From Chloroflexota bacterium (lineage in GTDB: Bacteria; Chloroflexota; Anaerolineae; Anaerolineales; Villigracilaceae): a DNA stretch of 64,000 nt. How positions within the stretch are numbered: position 1 is the stretch's first letter; every line of letters starts with the position of its first letter. The notes beneath the pieces were generated by a model. The model saw nothing but the letters and a program-made list of their open reading frames with translations, was not told the origin of the DNA and did not search any database. The stretch lies in the NCBI GenBank assembly GCA_021414245.1, contig JAIOOU010000007.1, positions 248,001 through 312,000 of the forward strand. Direction: 5' to 3'. A program made the translations under genes and the position numbers. Shown here in pieces: positions 6,952 through 15,677 of the stretch.

Positions 6952-7530
6952 ATGCAACGGAAGATACAATGGTTAAGTGTTGCCGGGCTTGCGGGAGTGA
7001 TCATCCTTGCGGCCGTGTTTGTCCTCACCCGCAAACCTGCCTTCAAGGGCGTGGTAATTTCCCCGCCCCTGGCAGCCGCAGAAATCGAGTTGACAGACCA
7101 CAACGGCAACCCCTTCAGATTGAGCGATCATCGCGGCGAGGTGGTGTTGCTTTATTTCGGTTATATTAACTGCCCTGATGATTGTCCCCTGACAACGGCG
7201 CATCTCAAATTGGCCCTTGAAGATCTTGGCGCACGTGCAAAGAAAGTACAGGTGGTTATGGTGAGTACCGATCCTGTCCGCGATACGCCGGCGGGATTGA
7301 AGGACTTCATGGCGCACTTTAACCCCGATTTTCTCGGGTTGACAGGGACTCAGGCGGAACTTGAAAAGGTCTGGGAGGATTATTGGGTGCACGTGGAAAA
7401 CGGGGGCGAAACTCACGGCACCTCGATTTTTGTGATTGATCCTGCCGGAAATATACGGATATTGTTTTCGCCCGAATCCGAACCCGATGATATTTCCGCA
7501 GATGTAAATCTTTTGATAAAGGGAAAATAA
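6952..7530 (+). CDS. SCO1/SenC-family copper chaperone
   Basis: A 192-aa membrane-anchored thioredoxin-fold protein. ATG 6952 is chosen because AAAGGA sits 8 nt upstream; in-frame ATGs at 6946 and 6901 are possible. One N-terminal membrane segment (LSVAGLAGVIILAAVFVL) is followed by an extracytoplasmic SCO domain with LYFGYINCPDDCPLTT, the CxxxC copper site, and the conserved His in THGTSIFVIDPAG. SCO proteins deliver Cu to the CuA site of cytochrome c oxidase subunit II or act as thiol reductases. No oxidase genes are in the window. The next gene starts 6 nt after the stop, so the two are probably co-transcribed. Confidence 0.92.
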   Translation: MQRKIQWLSVAGLAGVIILAAVFVLTRKPAFKGVVISPPLAAAEIELTDHNGNPFRLSDHRGEVVLLYFGYINCPDDCPLTTAHLKLALEDLGARAKKVQVVMVSTDPVRDTPAGLKDFMAHFNPDFLGLTGTQAELEKVWEDYWVHVENGGETHGTSIFVIDPAGNIRILFSPESEPDDISADVNLLIKGK

Positions 7531-7536
7531 AACCTT

Positions 7537-8250
7537 ATGGCTGCTCAACTATTCCAATGTCCGTCCTGTGGCGCTCCTGTGATCCCCAAAGGCGCCACCG
7601 CAGTAATTAACTGTCCGTATTGCCATGCTTCCGTGGTGGTGCCGGAGGAGCTGCGGCAGACTTCAACTGCCGCAGGCTGGTCCACGCGTGTGTATGACGG
7701 TTTTATATCCAATCATAATGACTGGACGACCGGTAGCCAAAACAGCGAGTATTTTGCTCCGCTAAACCGGTCGATTGCGGAAGGACGTTATCGCTGGGAG
7801 GCCAGGGTAAACACCGCTTCCAGTATTTCAGCGGCCTGGTTAATGGGCTATCCAGTTTCCGATTTTCACCTGATCGCCAATTGCAAACACATACAGGGGA
7901 GCAGGGCAGGCAGTAGTGCGGGTGTGGTTTTCCGAATCCGGGACAACAACAACTACTATCATTTTCATGTCACCGATCACCAGTTTTTTGCGGTTTCAAT
8001 GAAAAAAGACGGTCAATGGCTGACCATCGTGGAGTGGACAAGCTCCAACACGATCAAACCGAACGGTGTCAATCAGATGGAAGTCATCGCGCACGGGGGA
8101 CATTTCACTTTTTTGATCAACGGGCGGATGGTCAGTGAAGTTGATAATGATCAATTCAGCGAAGGCCTGGTCGGCTTGGCTCTTGAAGGGTATACACCCG
8201 GAGAAGAAACGACTTTTGATTTTCTGGACATCACTCTGCGTGCGCCCTGA
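7537..8250 (+). CDS. zinc-ribbon plus jelly-roll (LamG/DUF1080-like) protein
   Basis: A 237-aa protein. The N-terminus is a double CxxC zinc ribbon: CPSCGAP at residues 8-14 and CPYCHAS at about 28-34. After VPEELRQ comes a beta-rich domain of about 180 residues (YDGFISNHNDWTTG, GVVFRIRDNNNYYHFHV, FTFLINGRMVSEVDND, GLVGLALEGYTPGEETTFDF). This pattern is typical of concanavalin-like glucanase folds such as DUF1080. No signal peptide is present, so the protein may be cytoplasmic. Such zinc-ribbon/LamG fusions have no established role. Tight coupling (6 nt) to the SCO1 gene is probably positional only. Confidence 0.6.
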   Translation: MAAQLFQCPSCGAPVIPKGATAVINCPYCHASVVVPEELRQTSTAAGWSTRVYDGFISNHNDWTTGSQNSEYFAPLNRSIAEGRYRWEARVNTASSISAAWLMGYPVSDFHLIANCKHIQGSRAGSSAGVVFRIRDNNNYYHFHVTDHQFFAVSMKKDGQWLTIVEWTSSNTIKPNGVNQMEVIAHGGHFTFLINGRMVSEVDNDQFSEGLVGLALEGYTPGEETTFDFLDITLRAP

Positions 8251-8294
8251 TGCTTCCAAAGTCGTTGTGTGCCATGCCACGGTGGATTTGATGA

Positions 8295-8921
8295 TTATCC
8301 CTCCCCGGCCGCGGCGTGACATTTCTGACAGGTTTGTTCGGTTTTCACTTTATTCAGAAACATAAGGTTGGCATCGTTGGTGATATCGTGGCTGGCGTGA
8401 CAGTCCACGCAGCTCCCGGCATTTTTGGGATCAAGCGACTGCCATTGCGCCAAAAAGACATGAAAATGATTCTTGAAATCCTGTTTGGAAGCCAGGTCTG
8501 CGTGGCATTTCAGGCAGTTCACGTCGGGATAGGGTTCTTCGAGGGCCGCAGGCTGGGGATAATGTCCGCTGAAGTAGGAGATCAAGTCTGTGGACCCGGC
8601 CATGATCCCGCTATAGCGCCCGATCAGGCCGGGCCCGGTGTGACAGTCAATACAGCGCGCGGCATGTTTGGCGGCATGAAAACTCGCCAGGTCCGTGGAA
8701 TGATCGACCGGGACGAGTGACCGGTTGAAGAAGGTCAGCTCGCCTTCCGTGTGACACGAGGCGCAAAATGAGTCGTGGTTTTCGAATTGCATGGCGGTGA
8801 CCGGAATGGCCACGCCAAACACCAGAAAGGCCGCGATCACACCGATCGCAGTCCATTGAATTCGCCGATTCATCCATCTCTGCGGTTTTAACGGCCTTGT
8901 TGCTTTGCGGGCTTTTGCCAT
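8295..8921 (-). CDS. membrane-anchored five-haem c-type cytochrome (NapC/NirT-like)
   Basis: A 208-aa protein with a basic N-terminus, one membrane anchor (WTAIGVIAAFLVFGVAIPVTA, about residues 24-44) and five CxxCH haem sites: CASCH, CIDCH, CLKCH, CVDCH and CQKCH. NapC/NirT/NrfH proteins pass electrons from quinols to periplasmic reductases. Five sites rather than the usual four, and the absence of a reductase gene nearby, leave the partner open. ATG 8921 follows AGGAGAATTGCC. It stands alone on the minus strand, convergent with the SCO1 pair. Confidence 0.85.
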   Translation of the reverse strand: MAKARKATRPLKPQRWMNRRIQWTAIGVIAAFLVFGVAIPVTAMQFENHDSFCASCHTEGELTFFNRSLVPVDHSTDLASFHAAKHAARCIDCHTGPGLIGRYSGIMAGSTDLISYFSGHYPQPAALEEPYPDVNCLKCHADLASKQDFKNHFHVFLAQWQSLDPKNAGSCVDCHASHDITNDANLMFLNKVKTEQTCQKCHAAAGEG

Positions 8922-8980
8922 GGCAATTCTCCTGATTTTTTCCGGAGAGTATACGGTTCCAAGATGACTCTGCGATGAAC

Positions 8981-9014
8981 AAAAACACCCATCCTGTTCA
9001 GGATGGGTGTTTTT
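8981..9014 (-). terminator. intrinsic terminator of the ABC-2 exporter operon
   Basis: AAAAACACCCATCC (8981-8994) pairs perfectly with GGATGGGTGTTTTT (9001-9014) around a TGTTCA loop. It works on both strands and lies directly downstream of the permease that ends at 9028. Confidence 0.85.
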
Positions 9015-9027
9015 GTTGTTTTATTTT

Positions 9028-10224
9028 TTATTCGTACCGGAAGCGCCATACTCCGATGCTGAAGAACAGGGCCGCGAAGCCGAGTAACACCCCCGTTTCC
9101 GGCAGGATCTGGGTCAGCCCGCCGCCGCGTAGAACAAGATCCAGCATGCCCTGCATGGCCCAGGTCGTGGGCAGGATTCGCACGATGCTTTGCACCACGG
9201 ATGGAAAGAGCTCGATCGGATACCAGCATCCGCCCATCAAAGCCATGACCATGCCCATCATAATGCTCAAACCGCTGGCCTGGCCTTCGGTTTTGATGAA
9301 GGTGCCCATCGTGGTGCCGATCGCTCCGGCCGCAAGAGCGGCCGAAGTCAGCAGGACGAACAAGGCCACAGGCTCGCGTCCCCAGCCCAACCCCATGACA
9401 AAAATGCCGAACAGGATCAGGATGGACATTTGTACGAGCGCCATCAGCACCTGGCCGGAGATCGTGCCGAGCAGGTAGGTGGCTTTACGGGTGGGCGTGG
9501 TCAGGATGCGGCGCAGGGTCCCTTGTTGACGTTCATAAGCGAAGAGGGCCGAGATGCCAAACAATGGGATGAAGACCCATGTGATCAACTGGCCTGCGGA
9601 TGAGCTGGCGCGCGGGTCATACTGGACCCGGTCCGGGGTCGTGCCTTCGATGATAGTTACCCGCTCCGGAGCATTATCCTGCAGGGTTTGGGCGGACTTC
9701 AAGGCCTCGTCAAAATAAGCCTGCCGTTCAGACTCTGATTCAAAGGTTCCGTTCTTTTCGGCTGCCTTGACAGCATTGTTGGCCGCATTGACCGCACTGC
9801 CGACTCTGCGGATGGCGGTTTGGACGGCGCGTTCAGCCACCGTGGCGTTGAGATTGTTGGGCTGCTGGCGGAAGTCCACCTGGGCCGTGCCGTTTTGAAT
9901 GGCCTGCAGGTCCAGGTCTGCGGGGATGACCAGCACCACATTTGCGCGCCGTGCATCGAACTGGCTCTCCGCCTCGGCCAGCGTCAGCTCTTCGGGCCGC
10001 ACTGCCGTGGACTTCTCCAACTCGGAGATGATATTTTGTGAAATGGGCGTATGAGCCTGGTCCACAACCACCAGGCGGATGCGGTTGTCATCCTCCCCGG
10101 AGGGAGTCCCGCCTGCCAGCAGGAAGGTAAAGACAATGGGCAGAATGATGAAGAACAGCAGCTCCGACGAACTCGCAAATCGGATGATCGCGTCCTTCCA
10201 GGCAATGGCGAATAATTTTTTCAT
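9028..10224 (-). CDS. ABC-2 type exporter permease
   Basis: A 398-aa permease starting MKKLFAIAWKDAIIRF at 10224. The start overlaps the stop of the upstream permease as ATGA. Architecture: a first membrane helix (LLFFIILPIVFTFLLAGG), a large extracytoplasmic domain (about 60-200, with VVVIPADLDLQAIQNG), then five C-terminal helices from ITWVFIPLFGISALFAY to VLLGFAALFFSIGVWRF. This is the ABC2_membrane_3/YhgE-like layout. ABC-2 permeases move drugs, lipids, polysaccharides or peptides outward. It pairs with the permease just upstream and the ATPase at 11506, giving a heterodimeric exporter. Confidence 0.88.
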   Translation of the reverse strand: MKKLFAIAWKDAIIRFASSSELLFFIILPIVFTFLLAGGTPSGEDDNRIRLVVVDQAHTPISQNIISELEKSTAVRPEELTLAEAESQFDARRANVVLVIPADLDLQAIQNGTAQVDFRQQPNNLNATVAERAVQTAIRRVGSAVNAANNAVKAAEKNGTFESESERQAYFDEALKSAQTLQDNAPERVTIIEGTTPDRVQYDPRASSSAGQLITWVFIPLFGISALFAYERQQGTLRRILTTPTRKATYLLGTISGQVLMALVQMSILILFGIFVMGLGWGREPVALFVLLTSAALAAGAIGTTMGTFIKTEGQASGLSIMMGMVMALMGGCWYPIELFPSVVQSIVRILPTTWAMQGMLDLVLRGGGLTQILPETGVLLGFAALFFSIGVWRFRYE

Positions 10225-11489
10225 TTCTGCACCAAATTCTTTTTGCCGAACATAAAGACCGAGACCAAAAACAAGATCATGCCCATTGCGAGCAGGGCAA
10301 GGATCGGTGTGGAAAGATCCGCCAATGTCCCGCCGAGAGCCAATGTGGTAAATCCGTCCAAGGCCCACGAATTGGGCGTGATCTTGCTGAAGGCCTGTAC
10401 GGCGGCGGGCATTTGGTCCAGGCTGATGAAGCTGCCGCCCATGATGCCGAAGATCAACATGATGGCCGAGCCCACACTGCCGACCTGGGCCGGGGTGCGT
10501 GCCAGGGCCGTGATGAACATGCCCCAGCCTGTGGCTCCGAAGACGGCCGCGAGCACCAGCACCACCACACCGAATAGGTCACCCCATTTCAATTGAAAGA
10601 ATAATGACGAGGCGCCGATCAGAATTAACATTTGTGCGGCTCCGGTCAGGAAGATTCCGAAGACTTTGCCTCCCAATATTTGAGATGGGCTGGTGGGGGA
10701 GATCAGCAGGCGCGGCAGGGTCCCCTGTGTTTTCTCGGCCAGGATGGAGCGTCCGCCGTAACTGACGGTGTATATTAGGAACATCAATGCCATTCCCGGC
10801 GCGAGATAGGCTAGGATGTCAAACTTTACCGCCTCGCCGTCCGCGGTGGATGAATTCATTTGGATCGCAAGCGCGTTGTCGGTTGTATGGGTCTGCAGGT
10901 TTTCAGACATGTGGGCAATGACTGTTGGGACTTGGTCAGGTGGGATTCGTCCGCTCATCAGCAGCTGTGTGATGGACACACTGCCGCTGATGAGATTCTC
11001 CTCAACGCGACTGAGGAACTCGTCCACGATGGCCTTGACGATGCCTGCACCCGTGGGCCGGGAGGGATTGGCATACACTTCGATCTTGACTGGATCTGCG
11101 GCGGCGGTTGTCAGGTTCGCACGATCGCCTGCCGCTGGAATGATCGAGCGGGTGAAGCCTTCCGGGATGATGACCACGGCTGCAGCCTTGTCCTGGTCAA
11201 TTAACTGGCGGGCCGCTTCGGGGTCGGACGATGCGGTCGGTTCCATCAGATCGGCCAGTTCTGCCGAATGGAAAAGGTCTGCCAGCGCATTTCCCAATTG
11301 TTCGTTGTCCAGATTCACGATAATGACAGGGATGTCGGAAAGCCCGCTGCTGTTATTGCTAAAGCGGCCGGTGACCAGTCCCAGGCCGAGCGTGAGCACG
11401 AACGGCGCGGCCAGCATGAGGATCAGCGCGGCGCGGTCGCGAAAAGCGAGTCGCAGGTCTTTGATGCCGATCAGAAAGGTTTTTAACAT
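10221..11489 (-). CDS. ABC-2 type exporter permease
   Basis: A 422-aa permease beginning MLKTFLIGIKDLRLAFRDRAALILMLAAP at 11489. It has one N-terminal helix, a long extracytoplasmic domain (about 45-220) and a C-terminal block of five helices (GMALMFLIYTVSYGGRSILAEKTQGTL through LALLAMGMILFLVSVFMFG). It is a paralogue of the downstream permease with the same domain order but low similarity. Its stop and the next start overlap by 4 nt, so translational coupling is likely. The ATPase gene ends 17 nt upstream of its start. Confidence 0.88.
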   Translation of the reverse strand: MLKTFLIGIKDLRLAFRDRAALILMLAAPFVLTLGLGLVTGRFSNNSSGLSDIPVIIVNLDNEQLGNALADLFHSAELADLMEPTASSDPEAARQLIDQDKAAAVVIIPEGFTRSIIPAAGDRANLTTAAADPVKIEVYANPSRPTGAGIVKAIVDEFLSRVEENLISGSVSITQLLMSGRIPPDQVPTVIAHMSENLQTHTTDNALAIQMNSSTADGEAVKFDILAYLAPGMALMFLIYTVSYGGRSILAEKTQGTLPRLLISPTSPSQILGGKVFGIFLTGAAQMLILIGASSLFFQLKWGDLFGVVVLVLAAVFGATGWGMFITALARTPAQVGSVGSAIMLIFGIMGGSFISLDQMPAAVQAFSKITPNSWALDGFTTLALGGTLADLSTPILALLAMGMILFLVSVFMFGKKNLVQK

Positions 11490-11505
11490 GGGGTGCTCTT
11501 TTTCA

Positions 11506-12450
11506 TCAGTCACGCAAGGCTCTGCCGGTAAGATGCAGGAATACCGCTTCGAGATTCGGTTCGCGAATATCGATCGAACGGATCTTGATGCCGCGTTCGT
11601 TGGCTTTGGTGACCACTGCCGCCAGAATGTCCTCGGCTTCGGCGCACACGATGGAGACTTCATGGTCAACGGCCTCGGCTTGTTGCACACCTTGAATGCC
11701 CTTGAGAGCTTTGGCAAGCGCTTCCGAGTCGTCGTTCTCGCCGACATGCAAAATCAGTGTTTCCGCCTGCCCGACCTGTTGGGTCAGTTCCTTTTGCGTG
11801 CCGATGGCGATCAATTCACCGTGGTCAATGATGCCGACACGGTTGGATAATTCCTCGGCTTCTTCCATATAGTGCGTGGTGTAGAGCAGGGTCATACCCT
11901 GCTGGTTGAGGTCCTTGACCGTATCCAAAATTGCGCGCCGCGATTGCGGGTCGATGCCGACAGTGGGCTCATCCATGAAAAGCACACGCGGTTTGTGCAA
12001 CAGCCCCACGCCGATGTTAACGCGGCGCTTCATGCCGCCTGAATAGGTCTTGACCCGGTCCCTGGCCTTGTCGGTCAGGCCGATCTGCTCGAGGACTTCG
12101 TCCACACGCATGGTCAGGGACTTTCCGTTCAGGTTGTACATCTGGCCCCAGAAGATCAGGTTCTCGCGGGCGGTCAGATCTTCGTACAAGGCCAGGTCCT
12201 GTGGCACGACGCCGATCACGGCGCGTACAGCCATGGGGTCCGTGGTGATCGAATGTCCGCCGATGGTTGCGTCACCGGAGGTGGGTGAATATAGAGTGGA
12301 AAGCATGGAAATCGTTGTGGTCTTCCCTGCGCCGTTGGGGCCGAGCAGGCTGAAGATCTCCCCTTCCTCGATATTGAATGTGACGCCTTTGACGGCTTGA
12401 AAGCCACCGTAGTTTTTCGCGAGATGTTGAACTTGCACAATTGAGTTCAT
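11506..12450 (-). CDS. ABC transporter ATP-binding protein (ABC-2 exporter, DrrA-like)
   Basis: A 314-aa cytoplasmic ATPase. Walker A GPNGAGKTT (about residues 37-45), Q-loop VPQDLALYED, signature YSGGMKRR, Walker B VLFMDEP, H-loop TTHYMEEAEEL, and a C-terminal extension of about 80 residues. This DrrA/CcmA-type layout usually energises ABC-2 exporters. It leads the two permease genes. The P1-peptidase gene ends 54 nt upstream with no terminator in between, so the five minus-strand genes from 14462 to 9028 may form one operon. Confidence 0.93.
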   Translation of the reverse strand: MNSIVQVQHLAKNYGGFQAVKGVTFNIEEGEIFSLLGPNGAGKTTTISMLSTLYSPTSGDATIGGHSITTDPMAVRAVIGVVPQDLALYEDLTARENLIFWGQMYNLNGKSLTMRVDEVLEQIGLTDKARDRVKTYSGGMKRRVNIGVGLLHKPRVLFMDEPTVGIDPQSRRAILDTVKDLNQQGMTLLYTTHYMEEAEELSNRVGIIDHGELIAIGTQKELTQQVGQAETLILHVGENDDSEALAKALKGIQGVQQAEAVDHEVSIVCAEAEDILAAVVTKANERGIKIRSIDIREPNLEAVFLHLTGRALRD

Positions 12451-12504
12451 GATGTCTCCTGAATAATCGATATGCCATATACGAATCTGCGTGAAGCAGG
12501 TTGC

Positions 12505-13584
12505 TTATTTGAGCCGGTTGTATTGTCGAAGTAATTTTTGGACCTCGCCATGCGGCAGAGCCTTGATTTCCGTGTCGTTATGGCCTTTCATATCCTCGGC
12601 CGCGATCATTGCATTGATGATCGCCTCTTCCGTGGCCAGCACGGATGAGGATAACAACGGGTCAATATGATCGTTGGACAGCGCCTGAATGGTGGACAAG
12701 CCCATCGCGTCACCCACAGCCGCCTGCGGATTCGCTGTCGAAAACGCCAGAAAAATGTCACCGGAGCCGTTGCCGCCCAGGCTGCCGGTGCGCGCCATGC
12801 CCAGCGAGGCGCGTTTTGCCAGCCGTTTGAGTTGATGGGGCAGGACAGGCGCATCGGTGGCGATGATGACGATCAACGACCCGTCATCCTGTCTAAATGG
12901 ATTTTCGCCGTTTGTGATGGGCGCTCCATCCAGTAAATGGCTTCCCACGGGCACGCCTGCGATCGTCAATTGATATCTTCTGCCAAAATTGCACTGCGCC
13001 AGAACGCCCACCGTCCAGCCGCCGAGTTTGACGGGAAGCTTGCGGGATGACGTTCCGGTGCCGCCTTTGAATTCGTAGCACAGCATGCCTGTCCCGCCGC
13101 CGACATTCCCTTCTTCAATGGCGCCATCCTTCGCCGAATCGAGGGCCTTCATTATATGGTGTTCCTTTACATGAAAACTGTTCATGTCATTCAGCCAGCC
13201 GTCCGCCGTTTCGGCGACGACAGGACAGGACCATCTTTGATAAAGCGCGCCGTTTTTCGCCTGCCATGCAATGATCGTATCGCGCACAATGCCCACGCTG
13301 TGTGTATTGGTGATCCCGATCGGTCCCTCGAGCAGGCCGCCTTCCTCAACCCACGCCGCACCTGTCATTTCGCCATTGCCATTGAAGGAATGCACGCCTG
13401 CATACACGGGCGTATGGTCCCTGCTTCCGTGCGGATGGATGATTGTTACCCCTGTACGGGCTGAGTGGCCTTCGATCACGGTGGCATATCCAACGGTCAC
13501 ACCGGAAACGTCCGTGATCGCGTTGAATGGCCCGGTGCCGCCTTCAAATGGGATTCCCAGGTCGCGTGCACGTAATTTTGTCAT
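12505..13584 (-). CDS. P1-family (DmpA/BapA-like) aminopeptidase
   Basis: A 359-aa Ntn-fold hydrolase. Family marks: RARDLGIPFEGGTGPFNAITDVSGV, THSVGIVRD, GNVGGGTGMLCYEFKGGTG, LAQCNFGRR, and LGGNGSGDIFLAFSTAN near the C-terminus. In DmpA-type enzymes the precursor is cut between Gly and Ser of this last motif, freeing Ser as the nucleophile. P1 enzymes act as L- or D-aminopeptidases, or on beta-peptides and modified peptides. No signal peptide is seen. The start overlaps the stop of the ATP-grasp gene (ATGA), so ligase and hydrolase are translationally coupled. Specificity cannot be told from sequence. Confidence 0.88.
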   Translation of the reverse strand: MTKLRARDLGIPFEGGTGPFNAITDVSGVTVGYATVIEGHSARTGVTIIHPHGSRDHTPVYAGVHSFNGNGEMTGAAWVEEGGLLEGPIGITNTHSVGIVRDTIIAWQAKNGALYQRWSCPVVAETADGWLNDMNSFHVKEHHIMKALDSAKDGAIEEGNVGGGTGMLCYEFKGGTGTSSRKLPVKLGGWTVGVLAQCNFGRRYQLTIAGVPVGSHLLDGAPITNGENPFRQDDGSLIVIIATDAPVLPHQLKRLAKRASLGMARTGSLGGNGSGDIFLAFSTANPQAAVGDAMGLSTIQALSNDHIDPLLSSSVLATEEAIINAMIAAEDMKGHNDTEIKALPHGEVQKLLRQYNRLK

Positions 13585-14462
13585 AAATTTTCCTTTGCGA
13601 TCTTCACAAGTTGTCTGGCAATACTTTGCATGATTTCGTCGGGCACTCCGTCCAGGGCCTGCGACTGCACGCGCGTATCGATCTCGTCGTTCACGTAATC
13701 CACAACGATGAACTCATCGGCCATGGCGATCTCGGTCGAGAACCAGTCCAGTTTGCAGATGGAGGCGATGCGCTTCGTGATTTCCCTCAGCCTGCCCAGG
13801 CGGTACTGAGACTCTTCCTCTGCTGTGACAGGCGCGTAGATGTGTGTGTCGGTATCCCACCAGCACGGGTAGGTTTCCCCATTGGCATAAAAGACGCGGA
13901 ACCATGCCGGTGCATCCTCGATCATGCATGGCGTAACATGTGCCTGGATCAAATATTTTTGTTCGGGGAATTCCATGCGTGCCTGCAATATTTCATCCCG
14001 GCTCGAAGCGCCAAGGATCACACCCTCACCGCCTCCGCCGTTGGATGGTTTGATCACGAAATTTTCCCCCAGGGGAGCCAGGTCGATTTCCGGAAGAACC
14101 GGTTGCTCCAGGAAGGGAGCCAACAGGATGGTGTATGGGGTGTGAAGTCCGGCATGGATCAGCTCAAGGTGCATGGTGGCCTTGTCTTCGGACCAGGCTG
14201 AGACTTCGGCGGGATTGATCCGCCGCGCGCCGAATTCCAAGGCCCAGCGCGGGATCGGGTCAAAAGTTGCTTCGCCCTGGCCGCGATGAAGCAGAGTTTT
14301 GAAAGTCAGTACTCCCTTGTAAAGTGCTGTGATCGATTCAAGCAGGTTGTCGGGTTTGATCTGCCAGAGGGTAATGCCTTCTTCCATGCAGGCCCGCTCG
14401 ATCAGTCCTGCAAACGTGTCGTCGTATTCCCAATACCAGGGCAGGCATAAATCGTACCGCAT
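13581..14462 (-). CDS. ATP-grasp domain protein (probable carboxylate-amine ligase)
   Basis: A 293-aa protein. Residues 1-90 form an alpha/beta pre-ATP-grasp part (YDLCLPWYWEYDDTFAGLIERAC). The ATP-grasp core follows: DKATMHLELIHAGLHTPYTILL, NFVIKPSNGGGGEGVIL with the glycine-rich lid, YLIQAHV, and the metal-binding end (LDWFSTEIAMADEFIVVDYVNDEID). ATP-grasp enzymes make an acyl phosphate and join it to an amine or thiol. The protein resembles the glutathione-synthetase/RimK type rather than carboxylases. It is first in the minus-strand set with the P1 aminopeptidase and ABC exporter. A peptide or amino-acid conjugate as product is inference only. Confidence 0.75.
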   Translation of the reverse strand: MRYDLCLPWYWEYDDTFAGLIERACMEEGITLWQIKPDNLLESITALYKGVLTFKTLLHRGQGEATFDPIPRWALEFGARRINPAEVSAWSEDKATMHLELIHAGLHTPYTILLAPFLEQPVLPEIDLAPLGENFVIKPSNGGGGEGVILGASSRDEILQARMEFPEQKYLIQAHVTPCMIEDAPAWFRVFYANGETYPCWWDTDTHIYAPVTAEEESQYRLGRLREITKRIASICKLDWFSTEIAMADEFIVVDYVNDEIDTRVQSQALDGVPDEIMQSIARQLVKIAKENL

Positions 14463-14560
14463 GCAGGGATTATAAAGGAGCGGCCGTGAATTCGGGGTTT
14501 TGCCGCGGCATGTCCAATCACTGGTAAAATGGACGCACCAATTTTAAAAAAGGATGAAAA

Positions 14561-15049
14561 ATGAGCAAAGATACAGTGCAGGACGGCCTGGTGGTTTCCA
14601 TGGATTACACATTACGCGTGGACGGGGAGGTGCTCGATTCCTCCGATGACGCCGGCCCTTTGCAATTTCTTGCCGGGTATGAAAACATTGTACCCGGGCT
14701 GGAACGCGAAATGATCGGTATGAAGATCGGGGAAAGCAAGGATGTCGTTGTAGCCCCCGAAGACGGCTATGGCGAATTCGATGAGGAAGGTTTCATGGAT
14801 GTGCCGCGCAGTGAACTTCCCAGCGACCTCGAGATCGAGGAGGGTCTGGAATTAAGCGTGACCGATGAGGAAGGACAGAATCAATATGCCCGCGTGGAGA
14901 GTGTCAGCGATGAAAGCGTGCGTCTCGATTTCAACCATCCGCTGGCCGGGGCCGAATTGCATTTCAGTGTGACCGTGGTGGCCCTGCGCGAACCCACCAA
15001 GGAGGAGCTTGAGCACGGGCACGTCCACGAAGAGGGACATCACCACTAG
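14561..15049 (+). CDS. slyD: SlyD-like FKBP-type peptidyl-prolyl isomerase
   Basis: A 162-aa protein. Its FKBP core (VVSMDYTLRVDGEVLDSS, ENIVPGLEREMIGMKIGE) is interrupted by the insert-in-flap chaperone domain (VAPEDGYGEFDEEGFMDVPRSELP through ARVESVSDESVRLDFNHPLAG). The core then resumes with LHFSVTVVALREPT. The C-terminal tail is His-rich (EHGHVHEEGHHH) and can bind nickel or other metals, as in SlyD. It catalyses cis-trans isomerisation at Xaa-Pro bonds and assists folding in the cytoplasm. ATG 14561 follows AAAAAAGGATGAAAA. A perfect bidirectional terminator follows. Confidence 0.93.
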   Translation: MSKDTVQDGLVVSMDYTLRVDGEVLDSSDDAGPLQFLAGYENIVPGLEREMIGMKIGESKDVVVAPEDGYGEFDEEGFMDVPRSELPSDLEIEEGLELSVTDEEGQNQYARVESVSDESVRLDFNHPLAGAELHFSVTVVALREPTKEELEHGHVHEEGHHH

Positions 15050-15088
15050 AATCAAAAAGCGGAAGCTTCAAGCTTCCGCTTTTTGATT
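15050..15088. terminator. bidirectional terminator between slyD and dedA
   Basis: AATCAAAAAGCGGAAGCTT (15050-15068) is perfectly complementary to 15070-15088 around a single-base centre. Both strands have A/T tracts at the edges. It serves the convergent slyD and dedA genes. Confidence 0.88.
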
Positions 15089-15676
15089 TCGCCGGGTCCG
15101 ATTTTGTTTTTGCCAGTTCAAGGCCTGCCGCAGGCCAAAACCGAAGATGACCAGGCCGAGGATCAGGCCGCCGAAGTTGGTGGTGAAATCGTAAACCAGT
15201 TCCCATTGACTGCCGAAAAGATATCCGAGACCGCCGTACAAGCCGATCCAGAGAGTCTCGCCTGCAATGTCGTAGATCATGAAGCGCGAGAATTTATATC
15301 CGCTGCCGCCCGCGATCAAATTTGTGGGAATGGCCAGTGCGGTCACCAGCCAGCGGGTGAGAAAGATCGCCGCTCCTGCTCGCTGCTGAAAGGAGACACG
15401 AGCACTCCGCCAGGCCGGGGACTTCCCAAACCTGTTTTGGACCGCATCTTTGGCATAATACCCCATGCCGAAGCTGAGCGTATCACCAAGCAGTGCGCCC
15501 GCGAGACCAATCAGGGCCGCGGTGGGCCAGTTCAAAATCCCCTGCTGACCAAATGCGCCGGCCGCGATCACCACCACCGAGGCGCCAATCGGCAGGCCGA
15601 GTGCCCCCAGAAACAGGATCAGTCCGATGAGCGGGTTGCCATAATTAATGACTTGTGTAAGAAGAAATTCTGACAT
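15068..15676 (-). CDS. DedA-family membrane protein
   Basis: A 202-aa DedA/VTT protein. Marks: FLGALGLPIGASVVVIAAGAFG (first re-entrant region), GALLGDTLSFGMGYYAKD, and the conserved F-x-x-R-(W/F)-x-P-x-x-R-like stretch, here IFLTRWLVTALAIPTNLIAGGSGYKFSRF. A C-terminal helix (FGGLILGLVIFGFGLRQAL) is also present. DedA proteins flip polyprenyl-phosphate or phospholipids and support membrane homeostasis. The canonical arginine motif is altered (LTRWLVTALAIPTNL). The upstream small membrane protein stops 1 nt before this start region, so the genes form a unit with obg. Confidence 0.87.
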   Translation of the reverse strand: MSEFLLTQVINYGNPLIGLILFLGALGLPIGASVVVIAAGAFGQQGILNWPTAALIGLAGALLGDTLSFGMGYYAKDAVQNRFGKSPAWRSARVSFQQRAGAAIFLTRWLVTALAIPTNLIAGGSGYKFSRFMIYDIAGETLWIGLYGGLGYLFGSQWELVYDFTTNFGGLILGLVIFGFGLRQALNWQKQNRTRRNQKAEA

Positions 15677-15677
15677 G

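Noticed and set aside
10816-11850. 344-aa plus-strand ORF over the ABC permease/ATPase genes
   Set aside because: Low-complexity Ser/Arg/Ala content and antisense to two clear ABC genes.
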